Shown: in pieces, positions 44,646 through 52,853 of the stretch | How positions within the stretch are numbered: position 1 is the stretch's first letter | Layout of the letters: every line of letters starts with the position of its first letter | Assembly (NCBI RefSeq): GCF_000308775.1 | Contig: NZ_BAGJ01000140.1 | Coordinates: forward strand, 1-64,000 | Direction: 5' to 3' | Source: Nocardia testacea NBRC 100365 | Lineage (GTDB): Bacteria > Actinomycetota > Actinomycetes > Mycobacteriales > Mycobacteriaceae | Length of the DNA stretch: 64,000 bases | Program-made: the position numbers and the translations under genes | Notes under the pieces: model-generated | Database searches by the model: none | What the model saw: the letters and a program-made list of their open reading frames with translations, nothing else | Told to the model about the DNA's origin: nothing

Positions 44646-44661
44646 CGTCTGCTTTCGGCGC

Positions 44662-46134
44662 TCAATTCACACAGGTGGGTCCGTCTTCGGCCGCCGCGAT
44701 CGGCGGCGCGGGCGGCACCGGAGTGGCCGAGGTCGACGTAGAGCCGAAATCGATCACGTCTCCGCTACCGGATCCGGGGCCAGCGTAGTCGCTCGTCAGC
44801 ACCACGCTCACCGCTCCCGTCGCTATCGACGGATCCGAGACGACGGGAATCCCGCCCAGCGCGGCCGCGACCGCCTTCGCGCCCGGATCCGACGCCGAGG
44901 GTGCGCGCACCTGACTCTGCGACACCGACCCACCGGAATAGTTACCCACGGCCCCCTGGGTGTAACCGAGGCCGAGCAGTTCCTGGGCGACCGAGTTCGC
45001 CAGGCCAGAGACCGTGCTGGAGTTGTACACCGACACCTGGACGTTTTCCGGATTCACCGCGGGGGTGGTGGTCTCGGTCGCGGGCCGGCGGGTGGGTTCC
45101 TCCCCGACCAGCGCCGCGACATAGTCGTGCACCTCGTCGGGGTCGACCCGCACCACCGACTCCCCGTTGGTGGTGGTGCCGTTGAGATCGGCGACCGGCA
45201 CGGTCTCGAAGGTGACCTCCCCGGCGGTGAGGTCCTGGAGCTGGTTCAGGAACCCGATCAGATCCCAGCCCTCGTCGAGTACGACGGTGCGGCCCACCGC
45301 GTCGCTGAGTTCGCGCAACCGGCTCGGATTGCTCAGCGTGTCGGCGCTCACGACCTGATGGACCAGTTGGGCCATGAACACCTGCTGCCGCACGATGCGG
45401 TCCAGGTCGCCGCGTTCGAGATTGTGCCGCTGCCGCACGAAACTCAGCGCCTGCGGACCGTCGAGTTTCTGCCGCCCGCTCGGGAAATACGCTCCCGACA
45501 ACGGTTCGTCCACCGCGTGGCGCAAGCAGACGTCCACCCCGCCGACCGCGTCGGTGAGCAGTACGAAACCGAGCAGCGAGACCTCGGCATAGTGGTCGAC
45601 GGTGATCCCGGTGAGCCCGGCCACCGATTCGATGAGGGCCTGCCGCCCGCGCTGCGTCGACTGGTCCTCGGCGTCGTCCGCCGAAACCCCCTCGGCCAGC
45701 AGATCGTCCTGCACGCTCTGCTTGGTGACCCCGTAGGCGGAGTTGATCTTCCCCTTGCCCAGGCCCGGTATATCGACGTAGGCGTCGCGGGGAATCGAGA
45801 TGGCCGTGGCCGAGCGGCCGTCGTTGGGCACACGAACCAGCACGATGGTGTCGGTATTGGTACCTATCTCGTCGCCGGCGTGCAGCATGGCCCGTTCGGC
45901 GTCGCTGAGCGGGTTGCCCTTGGCGTCGGTGCGCGAGTCCACGCCGACGAGCAGGATGTCCACCGCGCCGTCGGTATGCCCGCCCAGGCCCAGATCGCTG
46001 ATCCGTTCGATATTCGAGACCAGCGAATCCACCCCGCGCCAGGCGAACCCGGTCGCCACCAGCACCATCAGAGCAACCGATGCGACCAGTACCCGCACCG
46101 GGCTCCACAACGTCGGCTCCCCACGCTGCGCCAC
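44662..46134 (-). CDS. LytR-CpsA-Psr (LCP) family cell-wall ligase with LytR_C domain
   Basis: 490 aa from a GTG at 46134 with GGGGAGAGGA about 9 nt upstream; an upstream GTG at 46182 adds 16 residues. One N-terminal membrane helix (VRVLVASVALMVLVATGFAW) is followed by the extracytoplasmic LCP domain with DILLVGVDSRTDAKG, TDTIVLVRVPNDG, SIPRDAYVDIPG and LSFVRQRHNLERGDLDRI. The LytR_C domain is near VQVSVYNSSTVSGLANSVAQELLGLG. LCP enzymes attach arabinogalactan or similar glycans to peptidoglycan. Divergent from rmlD, matching Rv3267. Confidence 0.93.
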   Translation of the reverse strand: MAQRGEPTLWSPVRVLVASVALMVLVATGFAWRGVDSLVSNIERISDLGLGGHTDGAVDILLVGVDSRTDAKGNPLSDAERAMLHAGDEIGTNTDTIVLVRVPNDGRSATAISIPRDAYVDIPGLGKGKINSAYGVTKQSVQDDLLAEGVSADDAEDQSTQRGRQALIESVAGLTGITVDHYAEVSLLGFVLLTDAVGGVDVCLRHAVDEPLSGAYFPSGRQKLDGPQALSFVRQRHNLERGDLDRIVRQQVFMAQLVHQVVSADTLSNPSRLRELSDAVGRTVVLDEGWDLIGFLNQLQDLTAGEVTFETVPVADLNGTTTNGESVVRVDPDEVHDYVAALVGEEPTRRPATETTTPAVNPENVQVSVYNSSTVSGLANSVAQELLGLGYTQGAVGNYSGGSVSQSQVRAPSASDPGAKAVAAALGGIPVVSDPSIATGAVSVVLTSDYAGPGSGSGDVIDFGSTSTSATPVPPAPPIAAAEDGPTCVN

Positions 46135-46282
46135 CTTTGGACTTCCTCTCCCCTTACGGATCGGTCGAGGACCCCGACCCACTTCGCGTATGCCGTCGAA
46201 ACACCTTCCGCACCACGCAGGCTAACCAACAGCAGCCCGGGTGACCCCGATTCGGCGACCGACGGCGTGCCAGACTGGGCCG

Positions 46283-47152
46283 GTGAACGCCGCTCGACCG
46301 CCCGCAACCGAAGTCGCCGACCGTCTCCTCGTCACCGGGGCGGGTGGTCAGGTGGGTGGTGAACTCCTCCGGCTGATACCCGCTCTCCGGGCGTTCACCC
46401 GGTCCGAGCTCGACATCACCGATCGGGCAGCGGTGGAATCAGTGGTCCGACCCGGCGATATCGTTCTCAATTGTGCCGCGTTCACCGCGGTCGACCGGGC
46501 GGAATCGGAACCCGGAGCCGCGTTCGCCGGTAACGAGACCGGCCCGGCGGTACTGGCCGCGGCCTGCGCTCACGCCGGCGCGCGGCTGATCCACCTCTCC
46601 ACCGACTACGTCTTCCCCGGCACCGCCGACACTCCCTACGAACCGTCCGACCCCACCGGGCCCACCACGGTGTACGGCCGCTCCAAACTCGCCGGGGAAC
46701 GCGCGGTGCGCGAACTGTGCCCGCAGGCCCATATCGTGCGAACGGCCTGGGTGTACGCGGGGACCGGCACCGATTTCGTGGCCACCATGCGCCGGCTGGA
46801 AAAGGAACGCGACACCGTATCCGTGGTGAACGATCAGCTCGGCTCCCCCACCTTCGCCGCCGACCTCGCCGCCGGATTGCTCGAACTCGCCACCACACCC
46901 ACCGCGCCCCCGGTGCTGCACGCCACGAACTCCGGCCGGGCCAGCTGGTACGACCTGGCCCGCGCGGTATTCACCGGTATCGGCGCCGATCCCGAGCGGG
47001 TCCGGCCGTGCACCACCGCGGAATTCCCCCGGCCCGCTGCCCGGCCCGCGTTCTCGGTGCTGTCCGGGACCGCTTGGCGCGAGGCCGGACTGACACCTTT
47101 GCGCCCGTGGGAATCCGCGCTGACCGAGGCACTGGCCCGGGCCGCCCGTTAG
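46283..47152 (+). CDS. rmlD: dTDP-4-dehydrorhamnose reductase
   Basis: 289 aa from the GTG at 46283. NAD(P)-binding motif LLVTGAGGQVGGELLRL, catalytic YGRSKLAGE, and STDYVFPGTADTPYEPSDPTGP are typical of RmlD. It reduces dTDP-6-deoxy-L-lyxo-4-hexulose to dTDP-L-rhamnose, the donor for the rhamnose of the arabinogalactan linker. wbbL follows after 11 bp, matching Rv3266c-Rv3265c. An in-frame GTG at 46241 would add 14 unlikely residues. Confidence 0.95.
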   Translation: MNAARPPATEVADRLLVTGAGGQVGGELLRLIPALRAFTRSELDITDRAAVESVVRPGDIVLNCAAFTAVDRAESEPGAAFAGNETGPAVLAAACAHAGARLIHLSTDYVFPGTADTPYEPSDPTGPTTVYGRSKLAGERAVRELCPQAHIVRTAWVYAGTGTDFVATMRRLEKERDTVSVVNDQLGSPTFAADLAAGLLELATTPTAPPVLHATNSGRASWYDLARAVFTGIGADPERVRPCTTAEFPRPAARPAFSVLSGTAWREAGLTPLRPWESALTEALARAAR

Positions 47153-47163
47153 GGTGGTGCGCT

Positions 47164-48066
47164 GTGAGCGCTTCCGATACCCCGCACGACCGGCCACGTC
47201 TGGCCGTGGTCACGGTCACCTATTCGCCGGGCGAACATCTCGAGCATTTCATCAGCACCCTGGCCACGGCCACCGCGGAGAAGCCGCAGGTCATCCTGGC
47301 CGACAACGGCTCCACCGACGGCGTCCCCGAACTCGTGGCCGACGCCAATGCCCATGTGCGTTTCCTACCGACCGGCGGCAATATCGGATACGGCGGCGCC
47401 ATCAACCGGGCCGTCGCCGAACTGGACCCCGATCTCGAATACGTGTTGATCGCCAACCCGGATATCCGTTGGGGCAACGATTCCATCGACATCATGCTGG
47501 AGGCGGCCCAGCGCTGGCCCCGGGCCGGCGCCATCGGACCGATGGTCCGCGAACCGGACGGCAGCATCTACCCCTCGGCCCGCTCGGTGCCCGGAATCAT
47601 GGACGGCGCGGGTCACGCCATCCTCGGCGCCGTCTGGAAGAGCAACCCGTGGACCCGGCGCTACCGCCAGGAGAACGAGGAGATCTCCGAGCGCACCGTC
47701 GGCTGGCTGTCCGGATCGTGCCTGCTGGTGCGGCGCGCGGCGTTCGACTCGATCGAGGGCTTCGATTCCCGCTACTTCATGTACATGGAGGACGTCGACT
47801 TCGGCGACCGGATGGGCCGGGCCGGCTGGCACAACGTCTTCGTGCCCGACGCCGAGGTCACCCACGCCAAAGGGCACGCGGCCGGGCGCCACCCCGAGAA
47901 GATGCTGCCCGCCCACCATGCCAGCGCCTACCGCTTCCAGGCCGATCGGCATCCGCACTGGTGGCAGGCCCCGCTGCGCTGGGCACTGAAGGCCGGACTT
48001 GCGGTGCGCTGCCGGATTGCGGTTCGATCCGCTCTGCGTGCACGGGAGCGGGAGCAGGCCGGATAG
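47164..48066 (+). CDS. wbbL: Decaprenyl-PP-GlcNAc rhamnosyltransferase (arabinogalactan linker)
   Basis: 300-aa GT2 glycosyltransferase starting at a GTG (SASDTPHDRPRLAVVTVTYSPG). Motifs: ILADNGSTDGVPE, TGGNIGYGGAINRAV, VLIANPDIRWGND and YMEDVDFGDRMGRAGW. WbbL transfers rhamnose to GlcNAc-PP-decaprenol, forming the linker disaccharide that joins arabinogalactan to peptidoglycan. A TAGGGT overlapping the rmlD stop lies 8 nt before the GTG, so an internal leaderless promoter is possible, though the gene is also probably co-transcribed with rmlD. Confidence 0.94.
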   Translation: MSASDTPHDRPRLAVVTVTYSPGEHLEHFISTLATATAEKPQVILADNGSTDGVPELVADANAHVRFLPTGGNIGYGGAINRAVAELDPDLEYVLIANPDIRWGNDSIDIMLEAAQRWPRAGAIGPMVREPDGSIYPSARSVPGIMDGAGHAILGAVWKSNPWTRRYRQENEEISERTVGWLSGSCLLVRRAAFDSIEGFDSRYFMYMEDVDFGDRMGRAGWHNVFVPDAEVTHAKGHAAGRHPEKMLPAHHASAYRFQADRHPHWWQAPLRWALKAGLAVRCRIAVRSALRAREREQAG

Positions 48067-48119
48067 ACAACGACCGCTACCGTGCCGGGTCGATGATCGG
48101 ACGGGAACAAGGGAGCTCC

Positions 48120-49199
48120 ATGGCATCACAAGCAGGCGCCGACGCGGTGATTCTGGTCGGCGGAAAGGGGACACGGCTGCGGCCGCTGACCCTGTCGGCG
48201 CCCAAGCCGATGCTGCCGACGGCCGGACTGCCGTTTCTGACCCATCTGCTGACCCGGATCGCGGGCGCGGGCATCACCCATGTGGTGCTCAGCACCTCCT
48301 ACAAGGCCGAGGTCTTCGAGGAGTACTTCGGTGACGGCTCCGAATTCGGCCTCGAGCTCGAATACGTCACCGAGACCGAACCGCTGGGTACCGGCGGTGG
48401 GATCCGCAATGTGCTGTCCAGGCTCACCGCGGACAATGTCATGGTCTTCAACGGTGACGTCCTCGGCGGCACCGACCTGACGTCCATTCTGGAGACGCAC
48501 GAGAAGACCCGGGCCGACGTCACCCTGCACCTGGTGCGGGTCAGCGATCCGCGGGCCTTCGGCTGCGTACCGACCGACGCCGACGGCCGGGTCACGGCCT
48601 TCCTGGAGAAGACCCAGGACCCGCCCACCGACCAGATCAATGCCGGCTGCTACGTCTTCCGGCGCGAATACATCGAGAAGATCCCGGCCGGGCGCCCGGT
48701 CTCGGTGGAGCGCGAGGTCTTCCCCGCGCTCCTCACCGAAGGCGCCCGTGTCCAGGGTCACGTCGACACCTCGTACTGGCGGGATATGGGCACTCCCGAA
48801 GACTTCGTCCGCGGCTCGGCGGACCTCGTCCGCGGGATCGCCCCGTCCCCCGCGCTCCCCGGTCAACGTGGCGAATCCCTGGTACACGAAGGCGCCGGGA
48901 TCGCCCCGGGCGCTCTGCTCATCGGCGGCACCGTGGTGGGCCGCGGCGCGGAAGTGGGCGCCGGCGCCCGCCTCGACGGCGCCATCCTGTTCGACGGCGC
49001 CAAAGTGGAGGCCGGGGCCACGGTGGAACGCTCCATCATCGGTTTCGGTGCCCGCATCGGCCCCCGCGCCCTGGTCCGCGACGGAGTGATCGGCGACGGT
49101 GCCAGCGTGGGCGCCCGCTGCGAACTGCTACGCGGCGCGCGGGTGTGGCCGGGAGTGGAGATCCCCGACGGCGGAATCAGGTTCTCCACCGACGTCTAG
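48120..49199 (+). CDS. Mannose-1-phosphate guanylyltransferase
   Basis: 359 aa from the ATG at 48120 (MASQAGADAVILVGGKGTRLRPLT) with GGGAG 4 nt upstream; the in-frame ATG at 48093 is less likely. Nucleotidyltransferase domain: GGKGTRLRPL, TETEPLGTGGGIRNV, VFNGDVLGGTDL, NAGCYVFRREYIEKIP. The C-terminal third is a left-handed beta-helix with hexapeptide repeats (IAPGALLIGGTVVGRGAEVG). It makes GDP-mannose from mannose-1-phosphate, completing manA-manB. Position matches Rv3264c. A glucose-1-phosphate enzyme is the main alternative, but context favours GDP-mannose. Confidence 0.9.
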   Translation: MASQAGADAVILVGGKGTRLRPLTLSAPKPMLPTAGLPFLTHLLTRIAGAGITHVVLSTSYKAEVFEEYFGDGSEFGLELEYVTETEPLGTGGGIRNVLSRLTADNVMVFNGDVLGGTDLTSILETHEKTRADVTLHLVRVSDPRAFGCVPTDADGRVTAFLEKTQDPPTDQINAGCYVFRREYIEKIPAGRPVSVEREVFPALLTEGARVQGHVDTSYWRDMGTPEDFVRGSADLVRGIAPSPALPGQRGESLVHEGAGIAPGALLIGGTVVGRGAEVGAGARLDGAILFDGAKVEAGATVERSIIGFGARIGPRALVRDGVIGDGASVGARCELLRGARVWPGVEIPDGGIRFSTDV

Positions 49200-49201
49200 A
49201 C

Positions 49202-49430
49202 GCTGTGTTTTCGGCGCGCCGGCGCGCGCGGGGTTGAGGCCCCCTTGGTCTCGCCGTTTCGGCCTCGAGCCTTGGCCGAAGGTGCTCAACGGTCGCACTC
49301 TATGGGCGGCACACCGCACATCGCATGCGCTTCGAGGCCGAAACGGCGAGACGGGCCTCAACCCTTGGAGGTGTCTCGTAACACTCGACACATGTGGTTG
49401 CGTCGGCATTCGATGTCCGGGTCGGCACGT
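49202..49430 (+). repeat. Dispersed palindromic element, left half only
   Basis: Starts GCTGTGTTTTCGGCGCGCC two bases after a stop codon. It has H1 (GGGTTGAGGCCC... and GTCTCGCCGTTTCGGCCTCGA against TCGAGGCCGAAACGGCGAGA, closing GGGCCTCAACCC at about 49353-49364) and the conserved centre GTGTCTCGTAACACTCGACACATG, then stops being similar near 49430. The module CTTGGCCGAAGGTGCTC...ACATCGCA, which in full copies sits inside H2, is here inside the H1 loop. The rest of 49431-49522 contains nothing recognised. Confidence 0.78.
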
Positions 49431-49522
49431 GGACCGGGAGGCGAGGTGACGCAGGCCCTCGCGGGTTCCATGGTCGCCAACGGCCGGGCGAACCACATGG
49501 CTTCGAATGCCGCGATGAAGGA

Positions 49523-51094
49523 CTAAGCGAACCCGACGGCGCGCTCGCCCCAGGCGGTGAGCAGGTCGCCCTCGGGATCCGGGACCACGCGGTCGACCGA
49601 ATCGATCAGAAGCGTGTCCCGGGACTCCGGATGGTAGGGCGGCCAGTGTTTCGAGCCGTCCAGCGCGGCCGGGACACCGTGGGCGGCGAAGGCCAGCCAG
49701 CGGCGCATCATCCGGCCGGAGACCTCGGCGGCCTGTTTACGGCCGCCGAGCCAGAAGGTGGGGTCGTGGTCGAAGGTGCCGAAGTTACCGAACACGTATG
49801 GCAGTTCGGTGGCGTGACCGGCGCCGACGCGGGCGGCCCGCAGCATGGGCGTGGCGTGGTCGAAGCGGTACATCCAGGTCCGTGAGTGCTGGGAGTGGCC
49901 GTCGGCCACCCACAGGGCCGGCATCCGGAACGCCGCGTCGGTGGACATGGCCAGCGCACCCCGCGGCTTCGCCAGGTCGGGGTACACCGCGGTGATCTCC
50001 GCGAGTCGTTCGGCCGACAGCCCCGGATGCCCCGCCTGTACCTGTTCGAGCATCGTGTTCACCGCTTGCGGGGTCACCGGCATGATCGGCGACCGGAACA
50101 GCCGGAACAGCGACGCCTCGTCCTTGTTGGTACCGATGATGAGGGGCACCCGATGCGAACGCCCGTCCCGGAAACGGTCGGTGGGATAGCCGGGAAGCAG
50201 GTCCTCGTCGACGACCGGGGCGGCGGCCAGGGTACCGGGCGCCTGGAGCGGGACCTCGTCGATCAGTACCGCGGCGGCCCGCACGATCCGCTCGAGCGGG
50301 CATTCGAGCAGTTCGCCGATCCGGGCGCGGGGCAGACCGATCAGTTCACGGAAACGTTCGGCCACCCCGGCCGCGCGCTCCTGCCCGTACACGGTGGTGG
50401 CGGGCGGGCTCTGCGCGATGGCGCGCTGGAACAGGCCGGCGGCGCGCGGCGCGGTGAGCAGCGCGGTGACACAACCGGCCCCGGACGATTCCCCGAAGAG
50501 AGTCACATTCCCCGGGTCGCCGCCGAAGGCGCCGATATTGTCACGCACCCATTCCAGCGCCGCGAGCTGGTCGAGGAGGCCCAGATTGGGTACGAACTCA
50601 TCGGACAGCGACGACAGGTCCAGGAACCCGAACGCGCCCACCCGGTAGTTCACCGTCACCACCACCACGTCACCCGTCTCGGCCAGGTGGCGGCCGTCAT
50701 AGACGCCCTGCGCCGCGGATCCGAGGCAGTACGCGCCGCCGTGCAGCCACACCATCACCGGCCGCGGCTCCTCCGACGCGGTGGCCGGGGTCCAGATATT
50801 GAGCCACAGGCAGTCCTCGCCCATGACCAGCGAGCGGTCCATGGGCACGGTGTTGGCCATATCCTGCGGTGCGATCGGCCCGGCGACCAGGCAGTCGCGC
50901 ACCCCGTCCCAGCGCTCCGGTGCCCGTGGCGGCCGGAACCGGCGCGGTCCGGCGGGTGCGGCGGCGTAGGGAACCCCGCGCCAGACCGCTACCGCGCCCT
51001 CCCGGCTACCGCGGACCGCACCGAACTCGGTCCGCGCCACCGGGGCGCCCTCGTCGCCCACCGCCGACGTCACCTCGAAGCACTGGACGTTCAT
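49523..51094 (-). CDS. Type B carboxylesterase
   Basis: 523 aa from the ATG at 51094, with AGGAGG 6 nt upstream; a GTG at 51097 adds one residue. Family motifs: nucleophile GESSGAG, oxyanion hole WLHGGAYCLGSA, EDCLWLNIWTP, acid glutamate GTNKDEASLF and catalytic histidine GAGHATELPYVFGNFG. No signal peptide is seen, so it is cytoplasmic. Such enzymes hydrolyse esters and carbamates; the natural substrate is unknown. Single gene, facing a half copy of the dispersed repeat. Confidence 0.92.
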   Translation of the reverse strand: MNVQCFEVTSAVGDEGAPVARTEFGAVRGSREGAVAVWRGVPYAAAPAGPRRFRPPRAPERWDGVRDCLVAGPIAPQDMANTVPMDRSLVMGEDCLWLNIWTPATASEEPRPVMVWLHGGAYCLGSAAQGVYDGRHLAETGDVVVVTVNYRVGAFGFLDLSSLSDEFVPNLGLLDQLAALEWVRDNIGAFGGDPGNVTLFGESSGAGCVTALLTAPRAAGLFQRAIAQSPPATTVYGQERAAGVAERFRELIGLPRARIGELLECPLERIVRAAAVLIDEVPLQAPGTLAAAPVVDEDLLPGYPTDRFRDGRSHRVPLIIGTNKDEASLFRLFRSPIMPVTPQAVNTMLEQVQAGHPGLSAERLAEITAVYPDLAKPRGALAMSTDAAFRMPALWVADGHSQHSRTWMYRFDHATPMLRAARVGAGHATELPYVFGNFGTFDHDPTFWLGGRKQAAEVSGRMMRRWLAFAAHGVPAALDGSKHWPPYHPESRDTLLIDSVDRVVPDPEGDLLTAWGERAVGFA

Positions 51095-51210
51095 CACAGA
51101 CCTCCTCTACCTGTGCATTCGAGGGTACGACCGAAGTGGTTACACTTCGGTTTCGGAAATGTCGCGTTGCACCGCGAAAAAGGTCCGGCGGGCCGCCCTA
51201 GAATTCGGCC

Positions 51211-51432
51211 ATGCCGAGTTACGAGTTCCGCTGCCGCACCTGCGGCGACACCTTTCAGATCAACCGTCCGATGGCGCAGGCGTCGGATCCGGCCCGTTGC
51301 CCGCACGGCCACGACGACACGGTGAAATTGCTGACCACCTTCGCGACCACCGGCCGCGCGGCCGCTCCGGCCGTATCCGCGCCGACCGCGCCCACCGGCG
51401 GTGGCTGCTGCGGTGGTGGCTGCTGCGCCTGA
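51211..51432 (+). CDS. FmdB-type zinc ribbon protein with Gly/Cys-rich tail
   Basis: 73 aa starting MPSYEFRCRTCGDTFQINRPM. One CxxC (CRTC) and CPHGH form an FmdB/CxxC_CxxC_SSSS-like zinc ribbon. The C-terminus GGGCCGGGCCA has four cysteines in two pairs and could bind a further metal or be modified. A TAGAAT box lies 6 nt before the ATG with no ribosome-binding site, so the transcript is probably leaderless. Function of such small regulators is largely unknown. Divergent from the carboxylesterase. Confidence 0.85.
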   Translation: MPSYEFRCRTCGDTFQINRPMAQASDPARCPHGHDDTVKLLTTFATTGRAAAPAVSAPTAPTGGGCCGGGCCA

Positions 51433-51507
51433 TCCGCGACCCGTGTCCCGGCCCGGCGGGGCCGTGCGACGGCGGCGCGTCTCGACTGCGGCGGCCCTGC
51501 GCACGGC

Positions 51508-51837
51508 TCAGCCCGCGGCGCCGGGGCCCGCGCTGTCGCGGTCACGGTCGATATGGCCGAGGTCGCGCTGGGGGGCGATCCGATCACGGACCCGCTGTTT
51601 GAGGACCGCGATATCCGGAAATCCCCCATCGGCCCGGCGCTCCCATATCTGGGCGTCGTCGACCGTGATGCGGAAGACGCCGCCCTCGCCGGGAATCAAC
51701 GCGACCTCCCCGATATCGGTGGTGAACGTGGTCAGCAGCTCCTGGGCCATCCAGCTCGCACGCAGCAGCCAGCGGCACTGGGTGCAGTATTCGATGGCGA
51801 TACGCGACACGACAGGCACATTACCGGCGGACGGCAT
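51508..51837 (-). CDS. Rdx-family (SelT/SelW/SelH) selenoprotein-like protein
   Basis: About 109 aa from an ATG at 51837; GTG codons at 51819 and 51810 are alternatives. The thioredoxin-like redox motif is IEYCTQCRWLLRASWMAQELL, a cysteine form of CxxU. GEVALIPGEGGVFRITVDDAQIWERRADGGFPDIAVLKQRVRD completes the fold. It is probably a cytoplasmic thiol oxidoreductase. It is on the same strand as the YchJ gene and follows it by about 105 bp. Confidence 0.85.
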   Translation of the reverse strand: MPSAGNVPVVSRIAIEYCTQCRWLLRASWMAQELLTTFTTDIGEVALIPGEGGVFRITVDDAQIWERRADGGFPDIAVLKQRVRDRIAPQRDLGHIDRDRDSAGPGAAG

Positions 51838-51942
51838 CGGCGGCCGGGTGACCGGCCCGGCCGCGCCCATGGACAGCAGTTCCGGCCGCCCGACGATGCC
51901 GATCGCCACATCCGGCCGGCGCCGCTGTCCGCCGGACAGCGT

Positions 51943-52380
51943 TCACCATCGGTCGACCTCCCCGTCGACGTACTGCCAGCGGCCGTCGACCCGCCGGAAC
52001 CGGCTGGTCTCGTGCAACCGGCCCCGGCCGCCCGGATCCCGGTAGTGCGCGGTGAACTCCACGGTCCCGGATTCGTCGAACGGACCACCCCCGGACGTCC
52101 GCGCGATCTCCACGAACAGCCAGCGCCGGGCGGGGTCGAGTTCCAGTTCGGCAGGCCGCGCATCGGCGTGCCAGGTACGCAGCAGATAGCCGGTATCACC
52201 CACCGCGAAGGCGGTGAACCGGGAACGCATCAGCGCTTCGGCGGTGGGCGCCGGGCGACCGGCCAGCAGCGGTCCGCAGCAGGCGCCGAAGATATCGCCG
52301 CGGCGGCACGGGCACGGTGTCGTATCGTCCACGTCCCGATTGTGCCCGGCGGGCGCCGGGCGCCGCGACCGCCCACTCAT
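51943..52380 (-). CDS. YchJ-family SEC-C metal-binding protein
   Basis: 145 aa from the ATG at 52380, which overlaps the upstream gene by 4 bp (ATGA); a GTG at 52332 (VDDTTPCPCRRGD) would give 129 aa and removes a disordered N-terminus. The SEC-C zinc motif is CPCRRGDIFGACCG. The YchJ domain has PTAEALMRSRFTAFAVGDTGYLLRTWH and GTVEFTAHYRDPGGRGRLHETSRFRRVDGRWQYVDG. Function unknown. It is last in the ATPase-helical protein-YchJ run, probably by chance of coupling rather than shared function. Confidence 0.87.
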   Translation of the reverse strand: MSGRSRRPAPAGHNRDVDDTTPCPCRRGDIFGACCGPLLAGRPAPTAEALMRSRFTAFAVGDTGYLLRTWHADARPAELELDPARRWLFVEIARTSGGGPFDESGTVEFTAHYRDPGGRGRLHETSRFRRVDGRWQYVDGEVDRW

Positions 52381-52853
52381 CCCGGTACCGCGGCCAGCTC
52401 GGCGGCGATCCGGGCAGTGTCGTCGCGCCAGCGGCGCAGCTCGGTGACCCCGGGTGCGAGTTCGTAGTCGTGGTGATGGGTGGCATGGGACAGCGCGGTC
52501 CACAGGGCGGCGATCCGGGCGGCGGTGAGCGGATCGGTCACCACCCGCAGGGCCAGGAGCTGGGCCCGCATCGGACACCGGGCGAGATCGGGTTCGGTCC
52601 GCGACCACAGATCGTCCACCGACTGTTCGAGCGCGATCCGCAGGATCCACGCGGTCGCGCGCGACCAGACGCCGCCGGCGGCGGGCACCGAACCGTCCAA
52701 CAGCCGATCCACCACCGCCAATCTCTCGCCGATGGTGGGACGCGGTGCGGAGTCACCGGCGGAGCGCGGGCGTACCGGCCGGCCGTCGGTCCGTGGGCCG
52801 CGGCCCCGGCCGCCGCCACGCCCACCCGGGCCCCGGCCCCGGCGTCCACTCAC
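52377..52853 (-). CDS. Small helical, HEPN-like protein coupled to an SMC-like ATPase
   Basis: 158 aa from a GTG at 52853 overlapping the ATPase stop by 4 bp (GTGA). The first ~35 residues are Gly/Arg-rich and disordered. The rest is all helical: RATAWILRIALEQSVDDLWSR, then LTAARIAALWTALSHATHHHDYELAP. The layout of a helix with arginine followed by a histidine cluster is reminiscent of HEPN proteins (Rx4-6H), but the exact motif is not certain. If HEPN, it could be an RNase effector or a substrate-binding partner of the ATPase. I do not recognise a named family. Confidence 0.55.
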   Translation of the reverse strand: MSGRRGRGPGGRGGGRGRGPRTDGRPVRPRSAGDSAPRPTIGERLAVVDRLLDGSVPAAGGVWSRATAWILRIALEQSVDDLWSRTEPDLARCPMRAQLLALRVVTDPLTAARIAALWTALSHATHHHDYELAPGVTELRRWRDDTARIAAELAAVPG

